Source: Romanomermis culicivorax
Taxonomy: Eukaryota; Nematoda; Enoplea; Mermithida; Mermithidae
NCBI GenBank assembly: GCA_963922205.1
Contig: CAWUHX010000010.1
Location: forward strand, 1,550,001-1,614,000
Direction: 5' to 3'
DNA: 64,000 nt
Position 1 is the first letter of the stretch. The number at the start of each line of letters is the position of its first letter. Positions 10,854 to 34,432 of the stretch are shown piece after piece. The notes beneath the pieces were generated by a model. That model worked only from the letters and a program-made list of their open reading frames with translations. It ran no database searches and had not been told where the DNA came from. The position numbers and the translations under genes are program-made.

Positions 10854-12350
10854 CACTGTTTTTTTCCCCAGCCCGGGCCTCTTTCCCAAATGGAGAATGG
10901 GGTAAAAATTTTCCTCCTCATTTTCCCGAAATTTTTTGCTTAAAAATGCTCTAGGTATTTTATTTAAGTGCCTGAGCTTTTTCAAACCTTCTGGTGTTTA
11001 GAGCTGTTAATCCATTAAAATTGAGAAAAAAATTGAAATTTTTGAGTTTGAAGTCTAATCTACAAGCACTGTTTTTTTCCATGAACTTTTTTCCACAAAT
11101 GTGGAAAGAGGTCAAATTTTTTTCCACACATGGAAAATTTTTTTGTCGATAATTTTTCGTCCTAAAATCCTCGTTTTTCGCTTGAAAATGCTCATAAACG
11201 CTTTATTTAAGTGTTTTTGAGCTTTTTAAAGCATTCTGATAATCATTCTGAACATATATCTCAAAAATTAGATTTAAATTTTGTGTTCATAAATCGTAGT
11301 TTCTAGAAATGTATCATTCGAAAAATTTTAAAACCATTAATTTGTTCGTAACCCTTCATAACTTTGGCCGAAAAGCTATGGGTCAGAAGCGTAGAAATTT
11401 TCCAGAAGCGTAGAAAATACTTCCATGAAGCTTTTGAATTCAATTTACGTTAAAAAAAGAACAAACGCTTCAAAAAGTTTAGAAAGTTGACGTGTTGATC
11501 CTTTTCATAAAATCTCTTAAGGAAAAAATGTGGATATCGTCATTAAATATAAAGATATAATATTCAATATTGCCAATTAAACATGAAATAATACGTTTAA
11601 GATTATGAAAACTATTAAAGGTTAAATGGTAAGTAAAGGTAGACATGCTAAAAGACGCGCCTGGGCTTGGTAATAAATAATACCTAATGAGTATCAAAGT
11701 TATAACCGGCGCGAAGCGCCGGAAAATTTTGAGATTTAGACCTCCTAAAATGCACCAAAATGTTTCTTTTCAATATGAAAACCCCAAATTTTTCTTCCAC
11801 ATTTGTGGAAAGACCTCAAAAGTTTTTTCCACATTCCAGATATCCACATTATAGTGCAATTGTGGAGAATAAAACAGTGTCTACAAGCACTGCGGAATGC
11901 GTTTTCCTACAAACTATCCAAGATCATAATGACATTGAATTAGTAAGAAAGTCCTCTATGATGACAAGTGAGAGCTCAAAAAAAAGATGTTTTAATTTTT
12001 TGGGTGGTTGGCATTCGGCGACGCTGGAAAATCAATTTTCCGAACATTTATTTCAATAATTAGATTCGAATTTTGTGTTCAAAAGTCGTAATTTCTAGAA
12101 TTTTATTTTTTGAAAAATTTTAAAACCAGTAGCTTATTCGCAAACTCTCATGAACTTGGCCGACTTATAGTAAGAAGAGTAGAAATTTTCGAAAACTACT
12201 TCCATAAAGCTTTTGAATTGATTTTACGTTAAAAAAGGAATAATGGCTTCAAAAAGTTTGGATACTTGATATATTGATCTTTCTCAAAAAATATGTCAAG
12301 CAAAAAATGCGAATCTTCATTAAATATCAAGATAAAAGACTTCTCCAATC
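10854..12350. mobile_element. hAT-like MITE with CCCC..GGGG ends, right-truncated, with nested insertion
   Basis: The left end is CACTGTTTTTTTCCCC, with a subterminal CCCAAATGGAGAATGGGG block. Core A then runs to about 12350, where similarity stops before a right end. The element is split by a complete MITE at 11067-11879; the host sequence reads continuously across it (CTACAAGCACTGCGG against CTACAAGCATTGTGG in the copy at 57175). Confidence 0.65.
11067..11879. mobile_element. hAT-like MITE, TTTCCACA/TGTGGAAA family, complete and nested
   Basis: An 813-bp element with ends CACTGTTTTTTTCC and AATAAAACAGTG. An exact 8-bp duplication TCTACAAG lies at 11059-11066 and 11880-11887. The subterminal palindromes are TTTTTTCCACAAATGTGG on the left and ACATTTGTGGAAA on the right. 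A perfect GC hairpin lies at 11706-11722. The interior belongs to core A. Confidence 0.88.
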
Positions 12351-12359
12351 ATAACTTGT

Positions 12360-13138
12360 TATACAAGGGGAATTCATAAAAATGTTTCATGGCACTCATA
12401 TGTCAAAAATGTTGGACAAATCAATTAAACACATTGTTTGATTAGTAGCATGCAGATTTAACCTACCGTAGATCATTGGAAAGGGCTCACTTTGTGACCA
12501 GTGTTGCTCACCATGGTGCTCAACTTTGGTCACCATTATAATTTCTGTTCAAGTTACTTTTTCGACAAGTAAAATGGCTATATCTCATCACAGCAACAAA
12601 ATGCAACAAAACAAATATTGAGTATGAGGTACCATAGCCATCGACCTTTGCTGTCACAGAATCTCAGCTGAAAATGATGAATATCATCAACAGCAAAAAA
12701 GTTTTTTCGTTAATCTACTCCCGGCAGTCGCTATGGTTGGTAACTTTGGTCAATTGACCTAAAAAAAGTGCCTGACGTGAAAAATATTGTTTTATTCAGA
12801 TGAAAAAAATAAAAAATACACGAATTAAGACTCAAAACCCGTCAATATTGTGTTTCACTTATTTATGAATATAACATTTTAATTTCAATCGATGATCAAA
12901 AAATCCTCGGCCTTGTTGAAAAATTCATCCAACCGACGCCGGGGATTTAAACTTGCCGGGGCCGGGGACCGGCCGATCCCTACCTATGGCCAAAGCAGCA
13001 AGTTTGTCAAAAAAAACTGAAGGAGTCGATAAATTTTTTTGACTAATAAAATTGATGACTGATCTCCCTCGGCAATGCTTAATATCCGCAAAGGCAGGTG
13101 GAGTGTATACCATTAGGTGATGAATGATGGCGTGGCGG
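12360..13138. other. Intergenic, no gene recognised
   Basis: No conserved coding sequence. A GC-rich tract at about 12935-12985 (CGGGGCCGGGGACCGGCC then GATCCCTAC) resembles the end of another MITE, but I found no partner end. Confidence 0.4.
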
Positions 13139-13958
13139 CGGCGTTTTCTTGTGCGCGGATTATCTGTGCCGATGTTACAAAAAAAATTTTGAAAACATAC
13201 TGAAAACTGGCCCATCACATTTTTCATTTGTTCACTCCACTGAGATATAAAAACTATCATGGTAAACGGCCTCTGATTCACGAAGAAATAGAATGCTGAG
13301 AAAATTCACATCTCTGGAATTATTCAGGAAGTTTGTATTTCCCTGCCAGTCCGGCTACGAATTTCTTTCTAACAAGGATGAAAATATTGAGGGTGTTTTG
13401 TAAATTTGTGGTCGAAAAATTGTGGTAACAATCAGACATGCACGGCAAGAATGTTCCAGAAGGGAGGGTCCTTGGACTTTTTATCAAGGGGGTAGGGGGG
13501 TGGGCGAGCAAAAAAACAAAAAAAGGTTTTGCAAGCTTGTTTTTCATACAAAATATGCACAAAAATCATCAAAAATGCTGTCTTGGAAAAAGTTCAGGGG
13601 TGATGTTTGACGATTTTTTGGGGTCAGGGGGGTGGCCACGGTCTCAGATAAGGGGGTTTACCCCCTATGTGCATGTGTGGTAACAATGTTAATTTTCTAG
13701 TTTGAATCAAATATCGGGGAAAGAAGAAATAATTCATTATCAAACGAAAACACATAAGTAGACACAATGATAACGATGAGCTTATAGGCAACGTCATTGC
13801 TCGAAATTGAGCTCTAAGAATTTCATCGGTCTAGTTTTAAAGGTTTCTATATTTGGTCTAGGGATAATAGATTCGGGTAACTGTAGCCTATTCCGCACGT
13901 AAAATAATGACATAATAATAGGGATGCCTAAAACCATGCTTTGGTACAAAAAACACTG
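13139..13958. mobile_element. Degenerate TTGGCACAAA-family MITE
   Basis: The left end is CGGCGTTTTCTTGTGCGCGGA and the right end TTTGGTACAAAAAACACTG. The flanks CGTGGCGG and CACGGCAG agree at 5 of 8 positions, and all differences are transitions, consistent with an old duplication. The interior matches the family core at, for example, CATACTGAAAACT. A 247-bp MITE is nested at 13433. Confidence 0.6.
13433..13679. mobile_element. CAGACATGCAC-end MITE, nested, 247 bp
   Basis: The ends are CAGACATGCACGG and CTATGTGCATGTGTG, with an exact 8-bp duplication GTAACAAT at 13425-13432 and 13680-13687. A second copy of identical length lies at 28739-28985 in opposite orientation. The inner part has G runs and no coding content. 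Confidence 0.8.
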
Positions 13959-14626
13959 CACGGCAGCACAATTCTTATGACTTGTGAGAGCCATTGAACT
14001 CCGTCAAAATTCCATTTCTATGTGAATTAGAAATTGTTCTTACATAAGTTGCGTGGATGGTACTCGCGACATTTCATTCCATTATGAAAAATGGGCAAAA
14101 ACGACTTTTAGGCTTTTTTCGACTCTTTTCTTGAAATTTGGGGTTGGCACCCCAAATAGTCGTATCTCTATCAGGTATGGTTCGTGTAGTTTTTGAAAAC
14201 GCATAAAAAGTATTGAATAATTGGTCCGTCGATTTTTCGTCGCGTGTTACTTGTCAAACTTTTCTTTTTTGTCTGAATTTTGCAAATCGCTAATTTCGGC
14301 CCATTGGAATGCCTGAATATTTTTAAAAATACATTGTAAAACCACGGTATCCATTTTTGATTGAACAATGGCAGTTTCCGAGTTACCCCTCATCAAGTAA
14401 AGCAAAAATTAAAAAATTTCTCTGGGTAAAGTGCTCTTTTTTTGGGTGCATGCCGTGATGTGATTACATAGCAAACATCAGCTGATCTGATTAAAACTAC
14501 GCTTTATACATATGCTGCTTTGTCAACTAGGTTAAGACCACCAGGACTAGAACTTGGCACAACCCTCTCATTTAGTCTCTTTTAGTTTAATAGATTTACT
14601 AGATATTTAATTCATTATTTTGTTCA
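13959..14626. other. 5' flank of the ubiquitin protease gene
   Basis: AT-rich, with no other gene visible. The 5' UTR and promoter must lie in or upstream of this stretch. I see no TATA box or initiator I would defend. Confidence 0.4.
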
Positions 14627-25945
<11,319 letters not shown>

Positions 25946-26134
25946 CCACCAATTAATTTTTCGATTTTTATTCGTCTAATTATTAATTTTTAAACGCAAG
26001 TACCACGAACTCGCGCAGATTTCACGCGAGTTCGTGAGATATAAGCTTGGTGATCGCTCGATTTTGGATTTTTCTCTGTAAACCACTCTTTGAGATTGGT
26101 TTCGAGTTTTAGTTCGAACTTTTCGCTTGTTTTC

Positions 26135-26140
26135 AATAAA
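26135..26140 (+). promoter_or_regulatory. Polyadenylation signal of the USP gene
   Basis: AATAAA, 190 bp after the stop codon at 25945, is the first canonical signal downstream and implies a 3' UTR of about 200 nt. Confidence 0.6.
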
Positions 26141-26194
26141 AAATTAATGAGTCCGACATGTTCGATCTACGTTTTCTGTATCTATAGTTGATTT

Positions 26195-28355
26195 ATTTTA
26201 AGGCACGATCTCTGAGAAGTTCTACCTTCCCTATGATAAGTTGAAAATTAATCATATCTCAAAATGAGATATTTTGGGTAGTTTCGTGCGCTGAGTTTCA
26301 TTGTATCATTCGTTTTGCTTGAAAACGAAAATTCAAACAGTTACGGTAAGCCAAATTTTAAAAATTGTATTTTTGGCATTTTTCAGTGGTCTTGCTACCC
26401 AAGCGATATTTCAGGATCGAATTGATCTCATTCGGTAAATGAATACTCTTCTTACACAAGAGAGAATAAGCTATCTTTTGATGTAATATTTGCTGTAAAT
26501 TATTGCATATTACACTTTTTAAGAGAGTTTAAAGTGTCAAAAATGAGCCGTTAAAATTAGAAAAAATTTTGTTTATGGACACTCCCGAGTACCTTCCCAT
26601 CGGATGGCGCGGAATTTTATTTTCTTATTTTATAGCTAATTCATTCTTACTGTATTGGTAAATTTTTGTACCGTGACGGAGCTGCACAGCTCCGAAGAAG
26701 GTATACTCATCGAAATAACTCGAAAAGTCACTGCATTTCCCAGGTAGCCCTTGTCTACCACATGTAATACATTTATTATCTGTACTATAGAATTATCAAA
26801 TAACTAACAGACTATATTTTGATGTACTAACAATTTCACAAACGAACATTTTACACTGCAAAAAAGTTTAAACTATCGAAAATGTGTATCAAAAAAAAGA
26901 AAAATCCAGGGGCCGGTTCCATCAAAGAGACTTAAGCTCCAGCAGAGCTGCAGCAAGCTGTAGTTTAACTTTATATGTTATGTCATAGCCGTCAACCTGC
27001 AGCTCAACTTTCCCGATATATTTTGTGTGTATGAGTTAAGCTACAGCTGAGCTGCAGCTTAACGACAATGGTATAACGTACAGAGTTAATTTACAGTTAA
27101 GTTAAGCTGGAGCTTAAGTCTCATTGATGAAATCGGCCTCTGTTCATGGGAACTTCGGAGCACCTTCAACTATGATGCCGAAGAATTTCATATTTTTATT
27201 CTTTAATTCATACATTCCTGCAGTAGCTACGAAAGTTACATCTCATCATCGCGCACAGTCTTGGCGACTGTAGAGATTTTCATCTACTGCACTGTCATCC
27301 AAATGTATTTTTGAATCTAGATAAATGTCCAATCAATAAAGTTCTGAGAACACAGGATACGTCGCTGATTCGAAGTCCTGATAAATTTCCATCTAGATTT
27401 GATGGTTTCTGGAACGAAGTCCGTCAAATAAAAAATCTAAAACTTCGAAAATTTTCGAGTGATTGTTTGAAATCCATTTAAACAAAAACGGCAAGAGGTA
27501 TTCGGATAACCTTTGCTTTACTTAAAAGGCACTGCAATACTATCATGTGCTCTATTTTCGTCTGGCTAACATCACGTGGTGTGAAGCAGAGTGGTCTCTT
27601 CAACTGAAGAGCACTTTCACACAGCATAATAGCATAGGCTGGAGTCAGACAGCCGGCAATTATTTTGTAACATTAAACTCGCAGCTTAGATTTTTTCCAG
27701 TCAAATTACTGGAGGGTAAAATTTTTGTTGCATCTCTTCTGAGACATCCTGTTGGGCGACCATCGTAGATTGATCGATGAAATTTTACCAGCGATTCGAC
27801 TCACATCTTTTCTTTTTATTCACCTAACTTGAACGTTTTCGGTGTTTCCTGCATCAACTTTCAGAATGTGCAGGCACCTACAGCTCCCCAAACGGTTCAT
27901 AAATTTGATTGAAATTTTAACAACATACGTCAGCGCGAACCTATGGGAAGGTGCTCAAAAAGGGTCCCAAAAAACTATTTCGGTTTATTTTGACTTCCGT
28001 TTTGACACTTTAAAATTAAATAAAAAGTGTTAAATAAGGGATCAGAAAATGTTTTTCATACCTGCATATAGAGCATGGTCTTATACAATAAACATTTGGC
28101 CTCAGAGTCACATCTTCTCTGAGCTGTGATATTTCGATACACATGTTCAGACCGAAAAATGCCAAAAAATGTAAAAATTTTAAACTTTGGAGTACTGTAG
28201 CTATGCGAATTTTGATTTTTATGCGGAATAAATGCTATCACGACACTCAGCATGTAAAACCACTCAAAATTTCTCTTTTTCAGGCATTCTTAATCTTCAA
28301 CTTATCATAGGTCAATAAAGCAGAAGGTTGAATCTCTCAGAAATCGTCTCTTGAA
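26195..28355. mobile_element. ~2 kb inverted-repeat DNA element, copy 2
   Basis: The left end AAGGCACGATCTCTGAGAAG and right end TCTCAGAAATCGTCTCTTG mirror each other and match copy 1 (4087-6052). The internal sequence is the reverse complement of copy 1. It carries an extra insertion at 26909-27141. No transposase is visible. Confidence 0.65.
26909..27141. mobile_element. Short palindromic MITE inside the 2 kb element
   Basis: The ends GGGGCCGGTTCCATCAAAG and TTGATGAAATCGGCCTC form an inverted repeat that continues as GAGACTTAAGCTCCAGC/GCTGGAGCTTAAGTCTC. Copy 1 lacks it and reads continuously at the matching position (AAAAATCCTGTTTATGG), which confirms an insertion. The interior is rich in AGCTGCAGCT-type palindromes. 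Confidence 0.75.
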
Positions 28356-28738
28356 ATGAAAAACGAAAGGGAAATGCGTTGTAGAAACCTCCAATGCTCT
28401 TGGAGATCGTTTTATTTCAAGACGTAAAGATGACCGCGAGTGTATAGGCTTTTTCTCTGTAAGCACTTTTTTCCCTTCCAAGTCTCAAGAACAAAAATTG
28501 AAAGAGATTTCAGAATAAGTTTCATTCAGAGATTCGATCATATACATTCCCAGCATAGAAATTCTGCTGTAGTCAGCCAGGACGGAGGGTGGGATAGAAA
28601 AAATTTTTTACTTGATAACGAATAGAAATATCATTTCACCATCCGAGCAGCATATTCTTCAATCTATATTACTCAACCATGAGTAACTATTTGCTTGTTA
28701 CTCTCCTTATTGGTCATTCCACGTAGAGGAATCTCCAC

Positions 28739-28985
28739 CATACATGCGCAAAGGGTAGACCCTCTTACCTAAGACCCTGGGCACCCCTCCCCTAGCCCGA
28801 AAAAATCGTCAAACATCCCCTGAACTTTTTCGAAGACAGCCTTTTTGATCATTTTTATACATATTTTGCATGAAAAAGAAACTTGCGGAACTTTTTTTTG
28901 TTCTTTTGCTCGCCCACCCCCCTCACCCCCTGAATAGAAAGTCCAAAGACCCTCCCCCTCGGAAAATTCTTGCCGTGCAAGTCTG
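28739..28985. mobile_element. CAGACATGCAC-end MITE, second copy, 247 bp
   Basis: Same length as, and reverse orientation to, 13433-13679. The ends are CATACATGCGC and CCGTGCAAGTCTG. The flanks ATCTCCAC and GTCCCCGC match at 5 of 8 positions, with only transitions, as for an old duplication. The fold-back arm continues on both sides. Confidence 0.65.
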
Positions 28986-30099
28986 GTCCCCGCTCAACCA
29001 TCTCAGATTTTTAGAAAATTCTGCGTACATGTCATCCAAGGTTCTAAATTAAATATAGTAAAATTTTTACATCCAATTCACAAAATTGCAGGAGCTATGG
29101 GTTTTTTGTGGACCCTACTTTTTATGTAGGATTTATGTAGGTTTCCTGCTTTAAGCGCCACACTTTCACACTGAAAATTTAGCTTCGAATTCAAAGGTTT
29201 GCATTCTTGAACACTTTTTTGCTCTTATTCGAGCCATGCGTAGTTTTGCATATTGTGTAGCTTTTTGAAAAATTTATTAAATGGTTGTAAAATCGAAGTT
29301 GATAATTCATGCAAGAGTGGCCACAACTTAAGACATGTAGAGAAGAAATTTACAGTATGTCACACCAGTTCGCTTCATACCTAAAAATTTTAGGTTTCTA
29401 CTGATAAGTTGTCAATGGATCACTACTTGAATTTGTGATAAAATTCAAAACATGCAAATGTATGCACTTTTGAAACGCGAATAACAAATATACATGTTCT
29501 TCAAATTTTTTTATTTTTCAATTTAGTTAGATAACAATTTCATCTGCCAAACATGAAAAAAATTTCGTTGTCGCATGATGCGTGCCGTTCAGAATTTGAT
29601 TATCAGAGCTCCTAGTGCCTTCTGCGATTCTCACTTTATTCATAATTTCTGATAGATGCTCTCATTAAAATCAAAACCAAAACATAGCAATGTAATATTT
29701 TTAAACCAAAAATCGCTACATTTGTCCGTCGTGGTGTAAGCGACCACCAGCTGTCAGAAGCTGGTAACCCCATCACCTAGAACTCATGCCCGATAGCCAG
29801 GCTCAACCATCTATACTTACCTAAAATACAATACATGGTAAGAAAACGAGTGCGGTTTTTTAGGCAGATTTGGGCTCTTTGTCATGGACTCCAAATCTAA
29901 AATGGCTATCTTAAAGGTTCCCAATGCAGTTTTAAACATTTTCATTCGGCATAGTGTCACGTGCCGATCAATTCTGCCCAATGTCACGTGATTTACATCA
30001 TGTTGATATTTTATGTTTTTTGCCACTTTTTGTTTGACAGTTACTTACTTTTATTTGGTTTCGTGCATTTTGTGTGTCATTTTCGTTACGTTTTTGTTA

Positions 30100-31230
30100 T
30101 TTTCCATTCCACACTTAGAGTACAGTGTGTGACCCTTTAATCAGAATTTCCGCCAGATAATCTCTATGGGCTTATGGACATGATTGGAGCATCACGTGCA
30201 CCTCTTATCAGTATAAACTAGCGACGTTTTGCACTGCAAAACAACTAGTTTGGAAGTTCTCATTAAAAGATGTTCATATGTTTAGCATGGGGAGTGAAAC
30301 TCACCCCAATGCTTAAGGTATTCGAACTGGAAAATGTCTATGTGACCATAGGCATCTTCTGCACCGATTTTGGCTGCAGAAGTTAGCTTGTGCGTCTTTA
30401 GCTCCACCCAGGGCATACTGTAGGTCTACAAGGTCCTTAAAAGGGCCTGTTTTGTTAGTTTGTGATTTCTTTTGGGCTCTCCAACTTTGCTTTCTATCTT
30501 AGCTCCATGTTTGTCGTCGAATTTAAATATATTTGTTATTCCCTTGTATCGCGTCCGCTGCCTTATCTTTTGTCAATAAATTTGCATACGTCTAGTTTGT
30601 TCACTGCATTTGTCGCCCGACTCTCACCCAGGAATATACCCGTCACCCCTAGCGCCTAGTTACTCTCTCCATTCCATTCTTGGACTGTTTGTGCCTCGCC
30701 TGCCGACCTCTCAAGCTAACCCACTGCGCCGAACTAACCAGATCATTTCCACTCCCGTTCCCGCCGACTGATACCCGTGAACCAACAGGGACCCATCACC
30801 CTCGCGCCGAATCATATTTGAGAACAGGACTATGTAAGTCTTCTCAGGGGATTATTGTTGTTGAGGGTGTATTTTGGGGAACCCTTTCCTAAGTCGGTTT
30901 TCCCTTGAGATTCCCCTCAGTTAGAAAAGCCCTTGTACCTTTTGGTTTAGGGGCTAAAAAGGGGATTTAGGTTTACAATTGGGTCCCCTACATTAGGTCA
31001 CTCCACGGGTGGCCTTGTCCTTCATTCTCACTGAATGGGACCAGGGATTGCCACCCCTGACCTGGCAGCATTGCCCATTACTCTACAGCAGAACCCCAGG
31101 ACAGCACCATAGTACCCTATAGGCCTTCCTATAGCCAGTACTAGCCGGGTCAGGTTCCCAAAGTGAAAATAACCGAGCCACCCAACAGGGTCACAGCATG
31201 TCACTCACAGTGACATGGCCGTATTTTTAT
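30100..31230. other. GC-richer interior of the fold-back element, LTR-like signals
   Basis: A TATA-like GTATAAAC near 30211 and an AATAAA near 30570, followed by a C-rich stretch, are ordered as in an LTR. I found no TG...CA boundaries with a duplication and no gag/pol. GTGACATGG-type words repeat at 31210-31310. No gene is recognised. Confidence 0.25.
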
Positions 31231-31949
31231 CAATATAGCATGGATCTCTTCAACAACGTGACTGCCCACATATTATCATTTAATGTGACATGGCTCCTAT
31301 TTCACTTAATGTGACAATAGCAAAAACATAGAAAAAGAAGAAAACACAAAACATATCTTACTCCCTTCCTTTTGAAGTCGCAACCGGATTTGATAGTCGA
31401 ATTATAATATTCTGTTCCACAATGTCACAAATATCTTTTCTGACAGACCACGAAAATGAAGTGGGTGGACCTGAACAATATATCCTGCTGTTCCGACACT
31501 TCGCACGTGTTGCCAATCCACCATTTATCATCAAACACACAAGCTACAAATTCACCTGGCTGCTAGTCAGAAATTTGCACTTTACTATGAGTAGGTAACA
31601 GAACTCGAGGTCACATCAACAATAAACTACCGGTCATATCTCAACCGATGTCGATTTTGTTGAATTGGCTTCCTCAGTCCCTACAACAATCTTTTGTATT
31701 CAAAAATTTCAACCCTTGATTCTTTGAATGTCAATACCTTTTATGAAATAAAGAATTTCATTCTTTCAACTTATTTGCCATAAAATGCAAACAGATCCAG
31801 TGGTGGAAAGATCTGGCCATGTGAAGGCGACTGCCGGTGCAGCTAGCTGCCGATTCCATAACGAGCTTTTTCCATTGCTTTTCAAAAAAATTCAAGTTGG
31901 CAGATAAATTAAAATCCATTTCATAGTGACCCATATCTAATAGGCAGCA

Positions 31950-32328
31950 TATACATGCACGTGGAGGGCTTGGGGTGTTTTGACCCCCAGTAAATTCTTG
32001 CTGACACCCAGCAGATTTGACCCTCTCAGCAATGATTGAGAAGATGACGAAAGAAAATGAACACGGAGAAGAAAAGGTCGTCATAAAAAAAGGAAATAAT
32101 GCTGTAGTTTAACAATTTTTCTCAGCAAAGCATACTTGATTCCAAAGAAGTAAGGTTGAAATTTAAAAAAGTGCTGTCTAAGCAAATAATTTCACATATC
32201 TGACTTACATAGGTTGAAGAATATGCTGCTTTTCTGAGACTTTTTTTTCGTTATCAAGAACGAAAAAAATTCTTTTCCACCCCATATCCTGGCTGACTTC
32301 CAGCAGAATTTCTATGATGTGCATGTGG
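31950..32328. mobile_element. CATACATGCAC-end MITE, related to 8517-8926
   Basis: The left end TATACATGCACGTGG and the right end CTATGATGTGCATGT match the complete copy at 8517, as does the interior (AGCAATGATTGAGA, GTGCTGTCTAAGCAAAT). The target duplication is not clear. Confidence 0.65.
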
Positions 32329-34432
32329 GGAGACCATGTTTTTCCCTTTTCTACTTTTAAATTTTTGAGTAAGTCAGGCTCGGGATCCTAGATAAAGAGT
32401 CCAATGAAGGCTTTAGGATCTTGACTAAGAATCAACTTGAACTCTCGGAAACCTTCCAAAGAAAACCCTGCTCATCTACGTACCATATGTATCGTTGTAC
32501 AGGTAGGCAGATGGGTGGCCCATGGCTGGACTTTGCCGGCTATCGGGCCTGACCTCTAGGCGATGGGGTAACCAGCTTCTGACCGCTGGCGGTGCGTTAC
32601 GCATCCACGGACCAAGTGCAAGGAGTTTTTTGTTTATAAATTTTACATTCATCCATTGGACATTTTCAATAAAGTGAGAATTTTAGAGGGCACTCGGAGC
32701 ACTGATAATAAAATTCTGAGAAAGGCACACATACCTGAAGTCGATATTTTTTTCATGCTTGGAGGATGACATTTTTACCTAACTTAAGGATCGATTATTT
32801 CTACCAGGAAGTGGAAGTCCTGCTAAATTCTGTTCAAGTTTCTCATATGAGAAAAAACGTTTTTTCGAACAAAATGGAAAATTAAAAAATTTGAGCACTG
32901 TATATTCTGTCATTTGCGTTTTAATGTTTATATACATTTGTTTAAATTTGTCAGAAATTCAAAATTATATGTCGTGTCTTGACAAATTATCAGCGAAACC
33001 CAAGATGTTCAGGTGTGGTGTACGCTAGTTAGCGTATTGCTAGGGAAAGTAAATTTCCACTTTCCACGTCATAAGTCATGGGACAAATTTACAGCATTTT
33101 TCGAAAAAAAGTAAGTCATGTGGAATTTTCTAAATGACACAGCTCGAATTAGAGAAGAACAGTATTCAAGCCTGCAAGTTTCAAATTCCAAGCTAGATTT
33201 GCAGGCTGACAGTAAGGCCCGAAAGTTAGCAGTTTATTAAATTGGAAATTTGAAAAAACTAGGGTTCACATTCCACAAAAAGCCCGTAACTTCCGCAATT
33301 TTGAGACTTCGATGAAAAAATTGTCGAAGTTTTTATATTTTCAAGACTCTGCACGAAATCTACACAGAATTTGGCCAAAATCTGAGGTGATCGAGCGGAA
33401 ATGCTTATCAAAATTAGACCACTTAGCGTGGAATAACTCCAAATATGATTTCGTAACTATTGGGATTCACTATTTTCGTAGTTTTATTTTGTCCATCATT
33501 GCAAGTTTGAAGATATGTTATTCACAAATCTGTATGATTGTGGTTTGTGATTGGCGCAGACTGCCGACAATCATGTTTGAACGGTTAAAAAAATTTACCC
33601 GTCGGGTATATATGCCTTAGTTTTACTGTCAATTGATAAATTTTCTCTTGCTTGTTCTCAGAGCAGCGTTTTTTTTTGTGCACGGACATTTGTGCCAATT
33701 GGCACAAAGGGCCAGAAAAATTTGTGCCAATGGCACAAAAAATTTTTTCCAGCCTAAAAACATACTGAAAACTTTTAAAAAGTTTTATGCCAAAAGTTTG
33801 ATAAAAACATAACTAAATGTTACTTTTGCCGCACTAATTTGCAAAAAAATCGTGTCAACTTAATTTTTTGTTAAGCACGTCGGTGCGATAAGAAAAACTG
33901 ATAAAGAGAGCAGTTTATACCATTCGGAAAGAAATCAGATGCTGCGAGAATTCAGACATTTTTTTACAATTTTTCAGGCATTTTACATTTTTCTTTAATT
34001 TTCGGCTACGGATTTCTTCTTAACACCGATGTAAATAAATTAAAGGTGGCCCTAATGATTTTTCCTGAAAAAAACTAGAACGGAAGTTACGTCGCGCAAA
34101 TTTTTGGTCGAAAAATTGCGCCAACAAGGTAAATTTTTCTGTTCGTCGAATCAAATACCAAAAATAAAAATTTCGGTTTCCGATCACACTGAATGAACAG
34201 TCGAAGTTAACTAATTCATTTTTCAATCATTGAAAATCTCAAAGTTTGTTGCGATCATACAAATCTATTAAAGAATACAATTCTTTCTTCAGATTCCTGA
34301 CTCTTGACTAATATTACACTTGAGTAATTGACTCGGCGCGAAGCGTTTTCAGCGTCAGCCCCTAAAATGATTAAAAATCAAAGAAATTCGGCATTTGACT
34401 ACTCAAAAAATTTGTGCCAATTGGCACAAACG

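Larger units (their letters stand above)
28705..33430. mobile_element. Large fold-back element with long diverged inverted arms
   Basis: The left arm (about 28705-29820) and right arm (about 32500-33430) are imperfect inverted copies. Matching landmarks include CAGAAGCTGGTAACCCCATC (29755) against GATGGGGTAACCAGCTTCTG (32563), AGCATGAAAAAAAT-type blocks, ACTGATAAGTTGTCAA against TTGACAAATTATCAGC, and CCGCTCAACCATCTCAG against CTGAGGTGATCGAGCGG. The roughly 2.7 kb centre holds a GC-richer block (30600-31230) but no transposase. A 247-bp MITE interrupts the left arm. Confidence 0.65.
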
